A stretch of 6,138 nt of DNA from contig CANKBT010000192.1 of assembly GCA_947479995.1 (NCBI GenBank), forward strand, positions 1-6,138, given 5' to 3'. The translations under genes were made by a program, and so were the position numbers. The DNA is from Frankiaceae bacterium (lineage in GTDB: Bacteria; Actinomycetota; Actinomycetes; Mycobacteriales; SCTD01). The notes beneath the pieces were generated by a model. That model did no database searches and was not told the origin of the DNA. It saw only the letters and a program-made list of their open reading frames with translations. This document shows positions 1 to 6,138 of the stretch, in pieces (within the stretch, counting starts at the first letter, position 1; each line of letters starts with the position of its first letter).

Positions 1-269
1 GCCTGGAGCTGCAGGCCGACTGCTACGCCGGCGTCTGGACCGCGAGCGCCCGCGACTCGGGCTTCGTGAGCTTCACCGACGCCGACGTGCGCGACGGCCT
101 GTCGGCCGCGGCGGCCGTCGGCGACGATCGCATCCAGGAGGCCGCGACCGGCCGGGTCGACCCGGAGTCGTGGACGCACGGCTCGGCCGAGCAGCGCCAG
201 CGCTGGTTCACCACCGGCCTGCAGACCGGCGACCCGGGCGCGTGCGACACCTTCTCCGGCACGGTCTGA
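1..269 (+). CDS. Neutral zinc metallopeptidase (YpfJ/Zn_peptidase family), C-terminal part
   Basis: This is the 3' end of a gene that begins before the window; complete codons run from position 3 to a TGA at 267-269, giving 88 residues. The visible part opens with LELQADCYAGVW. Its E-x-x-x-D arrangement (ELQAD) fits the second zinc-ligand motif of gluzincin-type peptidases; the HExxH helix must lie upstream and is not visible. Further on come the family's C-terminal hallmarks: VGDDRIQ (residues 39-45), PESWTHGS (54-61), QRQRWF (64-69) and a closing CDTF (81-84), with cysteines at 7 and 81 that could pair. From family knowledge these are putative neutral zinc peptidases, usually membrane-anchored or exported, of unknown substrate. 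Any N-terminal membrane segment is outside the window. A GTG for the next gene follows the stop immediately, so the two may be co-transcribed. The family call is fairly secure; activity is not shown. Confidence 0.85.
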   Translation, partial: LELQADCYAGVWTASARDSGFVSFTDADVRDGLSAAAAVGDDRIQEAATGRVDPESWTHGSAEQRQRWFTTGLQTGDPGACDTFSGTV

Positions 270-713
270 GTGCTCCTGCCCCCGGGCCGTCCGGTGCCCG
301 CACCGCTGGTGACGGACCGCTTCCGGCTCGAGCCGCTCGGCCCGGAGCACGAGGCGGAGGACCACGCGGCGTGGACCGGGTCGATCGCCCGCATCCGGGC
401 GACACCGGGCTTCGCCGGCCGCGCCTGGCCCGGTGCACCCCTCACCCGGGAGGAGAACCGGCGCGCGCTCGCCCGGCACGCCGACGAGGCCCGTGCCCGC
501 ACCGGCTTCGCCTACGCGGTGCGCACCGTGCCGGACGGCGCCTACGCCGGCTGCGTCTACCTCGCCCCGCCCCGCACCCCGGCGCACGACGTCGACGTCC
601 GCTCGTGGGTGACCGCCACGCACGCCGACCTGGACGCGCCGCTGCACGACGCGGTGCAGGCGTGGCTCGCGCGCGCCTGGCCGTTCACGCGCCCGGACCA
701 CGCGCCCCGCTGA
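270..713 (+). CDS. Short GNAT-like N-acetyltransferase family protein
   Basis: A 147-residue protein. The start at GTG 270, directly after the preceding TGA, is the longest option; in-frame GTGs at 294 and 309 are alternatives, and none has a convincing Shine-Dalgarno sequence. The segment LVTDRFRLEPLGPEH (residues 13-27) resembles the first strand of GNAT proteins of the RimJ type. IRATPGF (42-48), GCVYL (94-98) and DVRSWV (109-114) recall a family of actinobacterial proteins usually labelled GNAT N-acetyltransferase. The R/Q-x-x-G-x-G/A loop that holds the acetyl-CoA pyrophosphate is not visible, and the protein is somewhat shorter than typical GNATs, ending soon after WPFTRPDHAPR. It may therefore be a divergent or non-catalytic relative. 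Substrate is unknown. It faces the minus-strand gene block, with only 26 bases between its stop and the stop of the convergent acetyltransferase. Confidence 0.7.
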   Translation: MLLPPGRPVPAPLVTDRFRLEPLGPEHEAEDHAAWTGSIARIRATPGFAGRAWPGAPLTREENRRALARHADEARARTGFAYAVRTVPDGAYAGCVYLAPPRTPAHDVDVRSWVTATHADLDAPLHDAVQAWLARAWPFTRPDHAPR

Positions 714-714
714 G

Positions 715-741
715 GAGCCGGCCGGCGGTGCCCCGGCGCTC
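715..741. terminator. Possible bidirectional hairpin between convergent genes
   Basis: Between the two convergent stop codons an inverted repeat can be drawn. GAGC (715-718) pairs with GCTC (738-741), and GCCGG (721-725) pairs with CCGGC (733-737), around a seven-base loop, with a two-base bulge (CG, 719-720) on the left arm. It reaches into the stop codon of the minus-strand acetyltransferase. There is no T-tract on either strand, so it is not a classical intrinsic terminator. Such hairpins arise easily by chance in sequence this rich in G and C. The location at a convergent junction is the main support. Confidence 0.3.
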
Positions 742-1573
742 AGCGGAAGTCGACGACCCGCCGCTCCCCCACCGGGCGGAAGCCCAGCCGCCGGTAGACG
801 CCGTTCGAGGTCGGGTTGGCCACGTCGGTGAACAGCACGACGCCGGTCGCCCCGCGGGCGAGGGCGTCGGCGGTGACCGCGGCCGTCACGGCGCCGCCGT
901 AGCCGCGGCGCCGGTGCTCCGGCGGCGTCCAGACCGGGCCGACGCGCGCGACGCCCGCCTCGACGCGGTTGCGCCCGGCGAGCGCGACGGGGGTGCCGTC
1001 GACCTCCCAGAGCCACAGCCGGTCGTCGGCCATCCGGTTGCGCACGAGGTGCTCCTGCGAGCCGGGCGCGGCGACCCCGGCCTCGCGGGCGAAGTCCTCC
1101 CACCACCGCGTGCACAGCGCGAGGTCCGCCGGGCCGGCCGGGCGGCCGGCGCCCGCGACGTCCGGCACCGCGAGGTCGCCGAGCACGTAGAGCAGCTGCG
1201 CCATCGTCACCTCGGCGCGCGCGCCGGTGCGCGCCGTCCACGCCGCGACGAAGGCGTCGAGCGCGGCGCCCTCGCCGTTGCAGCCGGGCACGACCGCACC
1301 CGCTGCGCGCAGCGCGTCGACGAGCGCCGGCGCGGCCGTGGCGGGCACCGCGTCGAGCACGAGCGGGTACGGCGGCGACGCGCTGGCGGCGCCGACCACC
1401 TCGCCGTCGCGCTCGAGCCAGCACAGCACCAGCGGGTCGTCGGAGAAGCGCAGCCCGGCGCGCAGCTGGCCCAGGACGCTGAGCGCCACGGTGCAGCCGA
1501 CCGGGTCGGTCCGCAGCAGCGGGAGCACGCGCGCGGCGTACTCCTCGACGTCGGTCGTCAGGCGCCAGCCCAC
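740..1573 (-). CDS. GNAT family N-acetyltransferase, last gene of the suf block
   Basis: A 277-residue protein starting at GTG 1573, the first start codon available in its frame, ten bases after the sufT stop; no clear Shine-Dalgarno sequence precedes it. The C-terminal half is a recognisable GNAT domain: IN-strand region LWLWEVDGTPVALAG (186-200), motif A at about 211-237 with the acetyl-CoA loop R221-R-R-G-Y-G226, and motif B with LFTDVANPTSNGVYRRLGF (247-265), where N253 and Y260 sit at positions commonly conserved in GNATs. The N-terminal half (about 1-140) is less conserved and probably a second, degenerate GNAT-like or substrate-binding region; this is inference. The family transfers an acetyl group from acetyl-CoA to an amine; the acceptor here is unknown. 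Its distance and orientation suggest read-through transcription from the suf operon, but no functional link to Fe-S assembly is visible. Its stop codon lies 26 bases from the opposing gene. Confidence 0.85.
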   Translation of the reverse strand: MGWRLTTDVEEYAARVLPLLRTDPVGCTVALSVLGQLRAGLRFSDDPLVLCWLERDGEVVGAASASPPYPLVLDAVPATAAPALVDALRAAGAVVPGCNGEGAALDAFVAAWTARTGARAEVTMAQLLYVLGDLAVPDVAGAGRPAGPADLALCTRWWEDFAREAGVAAPGSQEHLVRNRMADDRLWLWEVDGTPVALAGRNRVEAGVARVGPVWTPPEHRRRGYGGAVTAAVTADALARGATGVVLFTDVANPTSNGVYRRLGFRPVGERRVVDFR

Positions 1574-1583
1574 GGGGCGGGCG

Positions 1584-1934
1584 TCAGACGTTGAAGCCGA
1601 GCGCCCGCAGCTGGTCGCGGCCGTCGTCGGTGATCTTGTCCGGGCCCCACGGCGGCATCCACACCCAGTTGATGCGGACGTCGTCGGTGAACGGCCCGAG
1701 GGCCGCGCGGGTCTGGTCCTCGATGACGTCGGTCAGCGGGCAGGCCGCCGAGGTGAGCGTCATGTCGAGCGTGACCGCGCCGTCCTCGTGCACCTGCTGG
1801 CCGTAGAGCAGGCCGAGGTCGACGACGTTGATGCCGAGCTCGGGGTCGACGACGTCCTTCATCGCCTCGACGACCTCGTCGTCGGTCGCCAGTGCCGTGC
1901 CGCCCCCGGTGGGGGTCTCCGTCGCCTCGCTCAT
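1584..1934 (-). CDS. sufT: SufT-like Fe-S maturation factor (DUF59/MIP18, PaaD-like)
   Basis: A 116-residue protein starting at ATG 1934. The start is supported by a strong Shine-Dalgarno sequence (GGAGGA, 1946-1941, six bases before the ATG) and by the ATGA overlap with the sufU stop. The first 17 or so residues are a polar, variable tail. The DUF59 core follows: VVDPELGINVVDLGLLYG (28-45), with the conserved D-P-E at 30-32, then LTSAACPL (60-67), whose C65 is the conserved family cysteine. WMPPWGPDKI (92-101) and GRDQLRALGF close the protein. DUF59 proteins include SufT, eukaryotic MIP18 (CIA2) and PaaD, and act in maturation or delivery of Fe-S clusters. SufT is reported to matter for Fe-S protein maturation mainly when demand is high. 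A terminal position in the suf operon, after sufU, is the usual actinobacterial arrangement. Length and motifs look normal. Confidence 0.92.
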   Translation of the reverse strand: MSEATETPTGGGTALATDDEVVEAMKDVVDPELGINVVDLGLLYGQQVHEDGAVTLDMTLTSAACPLTDVIEDQTRAALGPFTDDVRINWVWMPPWGPDKITDDGRDQLRALGFNV

Positions 1935-2392
1935 GCCGTCTCCTCCGTCGTGCTCGGTCCGACCGCCTGCGCGGTCGCGTCCTTCCAGGCCATCCAGCCC
2001 AGCAGCGCGCACTTGACGCGCGCCGGGTAGCGCGACACGCCCGCGAAGGCGATGCCGTCCTCGAGCACGTCCTCGTCGGGCTCCAGCGTGCCCCGGCTCT
2101 GCATGAGCGCGAGGAACGCCTCGGCCCTGCCCAGCGCCTGCGGCACCGGCTGCCCGATCACGAGGTCGGTCATGACCGACGTGCTGGCCTGGCTGATCGA
2201 GCAGCCCTGCCCGTCGTACGACACGTCCTGCACCACGCCGTCGCGCACCTGCACGCGCAGGGTGACCTCGTCGCCGCACGTCGGGTTCACGTGGTGCACC
2301 TCGACGTCGTACGGGTCGCGCAGCCCCTTGTGGTGCGGGTTCTTGTAGTGGTCCAGGATGATCTCCTGGTAGAGCGAGTCGGTGCCGGTCAT
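1931..2392 (-). CDS. sufU: SufU zinc-dependent sulfur acceptor
   Basis: A 153-residue protein of the SUF system, which receives persulfide sulfur from SufS and hands it to the SufBCD scaffold. All expected zinc ligands are present: C39 and D41 in NPTCGD, C64 in GQGCSIS and C128 in RVKCALLGW. From work on Bacillus SufU, the zinc is released to a SufS histidine during docking so that the last cysteine-type ligand can take the sulfur. The stretch between C64 and C128 (LMQSRGTLEPDED region, about 97-108) carries the extra segment that separates SufU from IscU, and the basic HxK motif typical of IscU is absent. Start at ATG 2392 is chosen because it forms an ATGA overlap with the sufS stop; a GTG six bases upstream is possible. 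The Shine-Dalgarno sequence is weak, which suggests translation coupled to sufS. The C-terminal tail after residue 140 is short and not conserved. Confidence 0.95.
   Translation of the reverse strand: MTGTDSLYQEIILDHYKNPHHKGLRDPYDVEVHHVNPTCGDEVTLRVQVRDGVVQDVSYDGQGCSISQASTSVMTDLVIGQPVPQALGRAEAFLALMQSRGTLEPDEDVLEDGIAFAGVSRYPARVKCALLGWMAWKDATAQAVGPSTTEETA
1941..1946 (-). promoter_or_regulatory. Strong ribosome binding site for sufT
   Basis: GGAGGA on the minus strand, six bases before ATG 1934 and inside the 3' end of sufU. It fixes the sufT start at the ATGA overlap and allows initiation in addition to coupling with sufU. Confidence 0.6.
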
Positions 2393-3644
2393 GCTGACCA
2401 GAACGCCTTGACCCGCTCCAGGCCTTCCACGAGCGCGTCGATCTCCGCCTCGGTGTTGTAGAGGTAGGTCGAGGCGCGCGCGGTCGCCGGCACGCCGTAG
2501 CGGCGGCAGACCGGGGCGGCGCAGTGGTGGCCGACGCGCACGGCGATGCCGAGCTCGTCGAGGCTCTGGCCGACGTCGTGCGGGTGCACGCCCTCGACGA
2601 CGAACGAGACCGCCGAGCCGCGCGCCTCGGTGGTGTCCGGGCCGATGACCCGCACGCCCTGCACCGTGCGCAGGCCCTCGAGCAGGCGGGCGGTGAGCAC
2701 GCCCTCGTGGGCGGCGACGCGGTCCATGCCGACGGCCGTGAGGTAGTCGCAGGCCGCCGCCAGCCCGACGGCCTGGGTGATGACCGGAGTGCCCGCCTCG
2801 AAGCGCTCGGGCGCCTTGGCGTACGTCGAGGAGGCCATCTGCACGACCTCGATCATCGAGCCGCCGCCCATGAACGGCGGCATCGCGTCGAGCAGGCCGG
2901 GGCGCGCCCACAGCAGGCCCACGCCCGACGGGCCGAGCATCTTGTGGCCGGTGGCGACGTAGAAGTCGACGCCGAGCGCGTGCACGTCGACCGGCATGTG
3001 CGGGGCGCTCTGCGAGCCGTCGAGCAGCACGAGCGCGCCGACCTCGCGGGCCCGGGCGACGAGCACGTCGACGGGGTTGACGGTGCCGAGCAGGTTGCCC
3101 TGGTGCACGAAGGCGAGCACCTTGGTGCGCTCGTTGACGAGCGCGTCGAGCTCGGACAGGTCGAGCCGGCCCTCGTCGGTGAGGGGGAACCAGCGCAGCG
3201 TCGCGCCGGTGCGCTCGCACAGCATCTGCCACGGCACGAGGTTGGAGTGGTGCTCCATCTCGGTCACGCAGACCTCGTCGCCGGGGCCGAGCGCGAAGCG
3301 CTCCCCGGCGCGGGCGTTGCCGAACGAGCCGGCGACCGTGTTGACGGCCTCGGTGGCGTTCTTGGTGAAGACCAGCTCGTCGTGGCGGCCGCCGAGGAAG
3401 GCCGCGACCGTCGTGCGCGCGGCCTCGTAGGCGTCGGTGGCCTCCTGCGACAGCGTGTGCACGCCGCGGTGCACGTTGCTGTAGTGGTGGGCGTCGAAGT
3501 CGCGGACGGCGTCGAGCACCTGCACCGGCTTGTGCGAGCTGCTCGCGTTGTCGAGGTAGACGAGCGGGTGCCCGTTGACCTCGCGCGACAGCACCGGGAA
3601 GTCGGCGCGCAGCGCCTGCACGTCCAGGGCCGGCAGCGCGAGCG

Positions 3645-3648
<4 letters not shown>
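2389..3648 (-). CDS. sufS: SufS cysteine desulfurase (PLP-dependent, group II)
   Basis: A 419-residue enzyme that converts L-cysteine to L-alanine and holds the released sulfur as a persulfide for SufU. Features in order: N-terminal DFPVLSREVNGHPLVYLDNA (16-35), normal for the family; the ATEAVN segment (98-103) that contacts the cofactor phosphate; H133 in TEMEHHSN, the residue that stacks on PLP; D210 and Q213 in LLDGSQSAPH; K236 in ATGHKMLGP, the Schiff-base lysine; and C376 in RVGHHCAAP, the catalytic cysteine on a short loop with R371, as in SufS rather than IscS. Length matches SufS enzymes. Start is GTG 3648, which forms a GTGA overlap with the sufC stop and has GGAG at 3659-3656, seven bases upstream. 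The asparagine loop reads HQGNLLGT where a serine commonly precedes the asparagine, probably a neutral change. sufU follows with a 4-base overlap, consistent with the partnership. Confidence 0.96.
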
Positions 3649-4456
<808 letters not shown>

Positions 4457-4460
<4 letters not shown>

Positions 4461-4777
4461 GCGGTGGCTCCAGACACGTCGACGAGGACGTCGTCGCCCT
4501 CGATGCGTACGGGGTAGGTGGGCACCGGCCGGTTGGCCGGCAGCCCGGAGGGGGCGCCGGTGCGCAGGTCGAACCGGCTGCCGTGCAGCCAGCACTCGAC
4601 CGCGCCGTCCTCGACGTCGCCCTCGGACAGGCTCACGTCGGCGTGCGAGCAGCGGTCGCCGACGGCGAAGACCTCGCCGCCCGAGCGGGCGAGGCACACG
4701 GGCACGCCGTCGACCTCGACCTGCACGGCGGTGTCGTCGGCGAGGTCGGCGAGGGACGCGACCCGGACGCCGGTCAC
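4457..4777 (-). CDS. Rieske [2Fe-2S] ferredoxin encoded inside the suf operon
   Basis: A 106-residue soluble Rieske protein, the size of dioxygenase-type ferredoxins (HcaC/BphF) and NirD-like domains. Both ligand boxes are intact: C43-S-H45 and C62-W-L-H65, separated by sixteen residues, as expected for a [2Fe-2S] cluster held by two Cys and two His. The rest fits a single Rieske domain, ending with strands around TYPVRIEGDDVLVDV (87-101); there is no signal peptide or membrane segment. Start is GTG 4777, in a GTGA overlap with the sufD stop; no good Shine-Dalgarno sequence is seen, suggesting coupled translation. Placement between sufD and sufC is known from other actinobacteria, such as Streptomyces. 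No oxygenase or reductase gene lies nearby, so annotation as a dioxygenase subunit would mislead. A role in electron supply to cluster assembly, or as a regulated client, is inference only. Confidence 0.93.
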
Positions 4778-6051
4778 GCCGGCACCGTCCGGTCCAGGCG
4801 CTGCTCGACGGCGGCCATGAGGCGCTCCTCCAGCTCGGGGACGCCGACGCCCTCGATGACGTCGGCGAAGAAGCCGCGCACGACCATGCGGCGCGCGGTG
4901 TCGGCGGGGATGCCGCGCGACTGCAGGTAGAACAGCTGCTCGTCGTCGAAGCGGCCGGTGGCGCTGGCGTGGCCGGCGCCGGCGATCTCGCCGGTCTCGA
5001 TCTCGAGGTTGGGCACCGAGTCGGCCCGGGCGTCCGGGGTCAGCAGCAGGTTGCGGTTGAGCTCGTAGGTGTCGGTGCCGACCGCCTCGGCGCGGATGAG
5101 CACGTCGCCGACCCAGACGGTGTGCGCCTCGTCGCCCTGCAGCGCGGCCTTGTACGTGACGCGGCTGCGGCAGTGCGGGACGGCGTGGTCGACGAGCAGC
5201 CGGTGCTCGAGGTGCTGGCCGTCGTCGGCGAGCATCACGCCCTGCAGCTCGGCGTCGCCGCCGGGCGCGGCGTACGACACGGTCTCGGTGAGGCGCACGA
5301 CCGAGCCGCCGAGCGACACCTGCGTCGAGCGGAGCCGGGCGTCGCGGCCGACGCGGGTCGCGACGTGCTCGGCGTGCACGGCGTCGTCGGACCACGACTG
5401 CACCTGCACGAGGTCGAGCGAGGCGCCGTCGCCCAGCAGCACCGAGGTCAGCGCGGCGTAGCGCGCGCTGCCGGTGTGCTCCACGACGACCGTGGCGCGG
5501 GCCTGCTCGGCGACGTCGAGCACGAGGTGGCCCCAGACGACCTCCTCGGCGCCGGTGCCGGCCAGGCGCAGCACGACCGGGGCGTCGAGCTCGGTGCCCT
5601 TGGGCACGCGCAGCACGAGCGCACCGCCGGAGCGCTGCAGCGCCAGCGCCGCGAGGCGGTCGGCCGGCTCCGGCACGGTCTCCAGCAGCGGGTCGCCGGC
5701 GTCGACGGCGACCAGCTCGGCGCCCGCGGGCACGTCGCCGGTGACGTCGAGCCGGGCGTCGCCGGGCGCGCCGTCGAGCAGCACGCGCAGGCGGTCGAGC
5801 GGCGTGAAGCGCCACTCCTCCTCGCGGCCGGTCGGCACGCCGAAGGCGTCGGGGTCGCGGCTGGTGAGGCGCTCGGGGCGCACGTCGGCCGGCTGGCGCG
5901 GCGTCGAGGGCGTCACGCCCACGGCGACCGAGCCGTCCATGACGCCGCCCTGCTCGGCGAGCGCCGCGCGCTCGGCGCCGAGGGCGTCCGACATGGCCGA
6001 GGCGATCGTCGGCGCGGCCTCCGCCTGCGTGGCCTCCGTCTGCTCAGCCAA
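4774..6051 (-). CDS. sufD: SufD scaffold subunit
   Basis: A 425-residue partner of SufB in the SufBC2D scaffold on which Fe-S clusters are assembled. The N-terminal 60 or so residues are variable, Ala- and Glu-rich; the conserved family region opens with GVPTGREEEWRFTPL (71-85). A beta-helix core rich in short V/L-x-V repeats fills the middle (about 140-340), and the C-terminal helical part has LNRNLLLTPDARADSVPNLE (331-350), GAGHASATG (358-366) and DEQLFYLQSRGI (370-381), all characteristic of the SufB/SufD family. H361 in GAGHASATG matches the position of the functionally important SufD histidine (H360 in E. coli), by motif rather than alignment. The start is TTG 6051, which overlaps the sufB end by 8 bases and has GGAGGG five bases upstream; an ATG at 5994 (M20) lacks such a site. 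The stop overlaps the Rieske start. Confidence 0.94.
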   Translation of the reverse strand: MAEQTEATQAEAAPTIASAMSDALGAERAALAEQGGVMDGSVAVGVTPSTPRQPADVRPERLTSRDPDAFGVPTGREEEWRFTPLDRLRVLLDGAPGDARLDVTGDVPAGAELVAVDAGDPLLETVPEPADRLAALALQRSGGALVLRVPKGTELDAPVVLRLAGTGAEEVVWGHLVLDVAEQARATVVVEHTGSARYAALTSVLLGDGASLDLVQVQSWSDDAVHAEHVATRVGRDARLRSTQVSLGGSVVRLTETVSYAAPGGDAELQGVMLADDGQHLEHRLLVDHAVPHCRSRVTYKAALQGDEAHTVWVGDVLIRAEAVGTDTYELNRNLLLTPDARADSVPNLEIETGEIAGAGHASATGRFDDEQLFYLQSRGIPADTARRMVVRGFFADVIEGVGVPELEERLMAAVEQRLDRTVPA

Positions 6052-6138
6052 CGGAGCCCTCCATCTGCAGCTCGATGAGCCGGTTGAGCTCGAGCGCGTA
6101 CTCCATGGGCAGCTCGCGGGCGATCGGCTCGACGAAGC
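6044..6138 (-). CDS. sufB: SufB scaffold subunit, C-terminal end only
   Basis: Only the last 30 residues are in the window; the gene starts beyond 6138. They read FVEPIARELPMEYALELNRL followed by IELQMEGSVG and a TGA at 6046-6044. This ending (PMEYALELNRLI, then a terminal MEGSVG-like tail) is the highly conserved C-terminus of SufB, which with SufD and two SufC subunits forms the Fe-S scaffold. The catalytic cysteine region and core domain are not visible, so integrity of the protein cannot be judged. The stop lies 8 bases inside the start region of sufD, so translation of the two subunits is probably coupled. Position first in the block agrees with the sufB-sufD-sufC order. Confidence 0.93.
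   Translation of the reverse strand, partial: FVEPIARELPMEYALELNRLIELQMEGSVG
6057..6062 (-). promoter_or_regulatory. Ribosome binding site that sets the sufD TTG start
   Basis: On the minus strand GGAGGG lies five bases before TTG 6051, inside the last codons of sufB. It is among the best Shine-Dalgarno matches in the window. It favours the TTG over the ATG at 5994, which has no purine-rich stretch at a suitable distance. Confidence 0.65.

Noticed and set aside
717..726. Short GC palindromes at the convergent junction as a protein-binding operator
   Set aside because: Such palindromes are frequent by chance in this composition, and there is no promoter near them.
170..1594. Plus-strand open frame of 474 codons spanning the peptidase end, both GNAT genes and their junction
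   Set aside because: It crosses genes on both strands in other frames and has low-complexity Arg/Ala-rich composition without domain features.
1931..3232. Extended minus-strand frame that would add about 280 residues before SufU
   Set aside because: The added part lies within sufS in another frame and is low-complexity; SufU starts at ATG 2392 by family length and the ATGA overlap.

Overview
The window is very G+C-rich, densely coded bacterial chromosome with GTG and TTG starts and almost no intergenic space. Gene content and order (sufB-sufD-Rieske ferredoxin-sufC-sufS-sufU-sufT) point to an actinobacterium. I cannot name the genus from the sequence alone.

Layout: the left end (1-713, plus strand) holds the C-terminal end of a YpfJ-type neutral zinc metallopeptidase, followed directly by a short GNAT-like protein. 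A 26-base gap with a possible hairpin separates these from a convergent minus-strand block that fills the rest of the window. Read in its own direction from 6138 down to 740, that block is: the last codons of sufB, sufD, a small Rieske [2Fe-2S] protein, sufC, sufS, sufU, sufT (DUF59/MIP18 family) and a GNAT acetyltransferase.

The block is the SUF iron-sulfur cluster assembly operon. SufS (PLP cysteine desulfurase) takes sulfur from cysteine. SufU (zinc-binding) accepts the persulfide and passes it on. SufB, SufC and SufD form the scaffold, with SufC as the ATPase. SufT is a maturation or transfer accessory factor. The Rieske protein may be a client, or an electron donor to assembly; its job is inferred from position only. 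Catalytic or metal-binding residues are intact in every complete suf protein.

Translation looks tightly coupled. Five junctions are 4-base ATGA or GTGA stop/start overlaps, and sufB/sufD overlap by 8 bases using a TTG start behind a good Shine-Dalgarno sequence. The operon promoter and any sufR regulator lie beyond position 6138. I see no RNA gene, mobile element, CRISPR array or attachment site. The window looks like a conserved housekeeping locus, not a new system; the points worth a second look are modest: the embedded Rieske gene, the trailing acetyltransferase, a SufC tail, and a GNAT-like protein lacking the usual acetyl-CoA loop.
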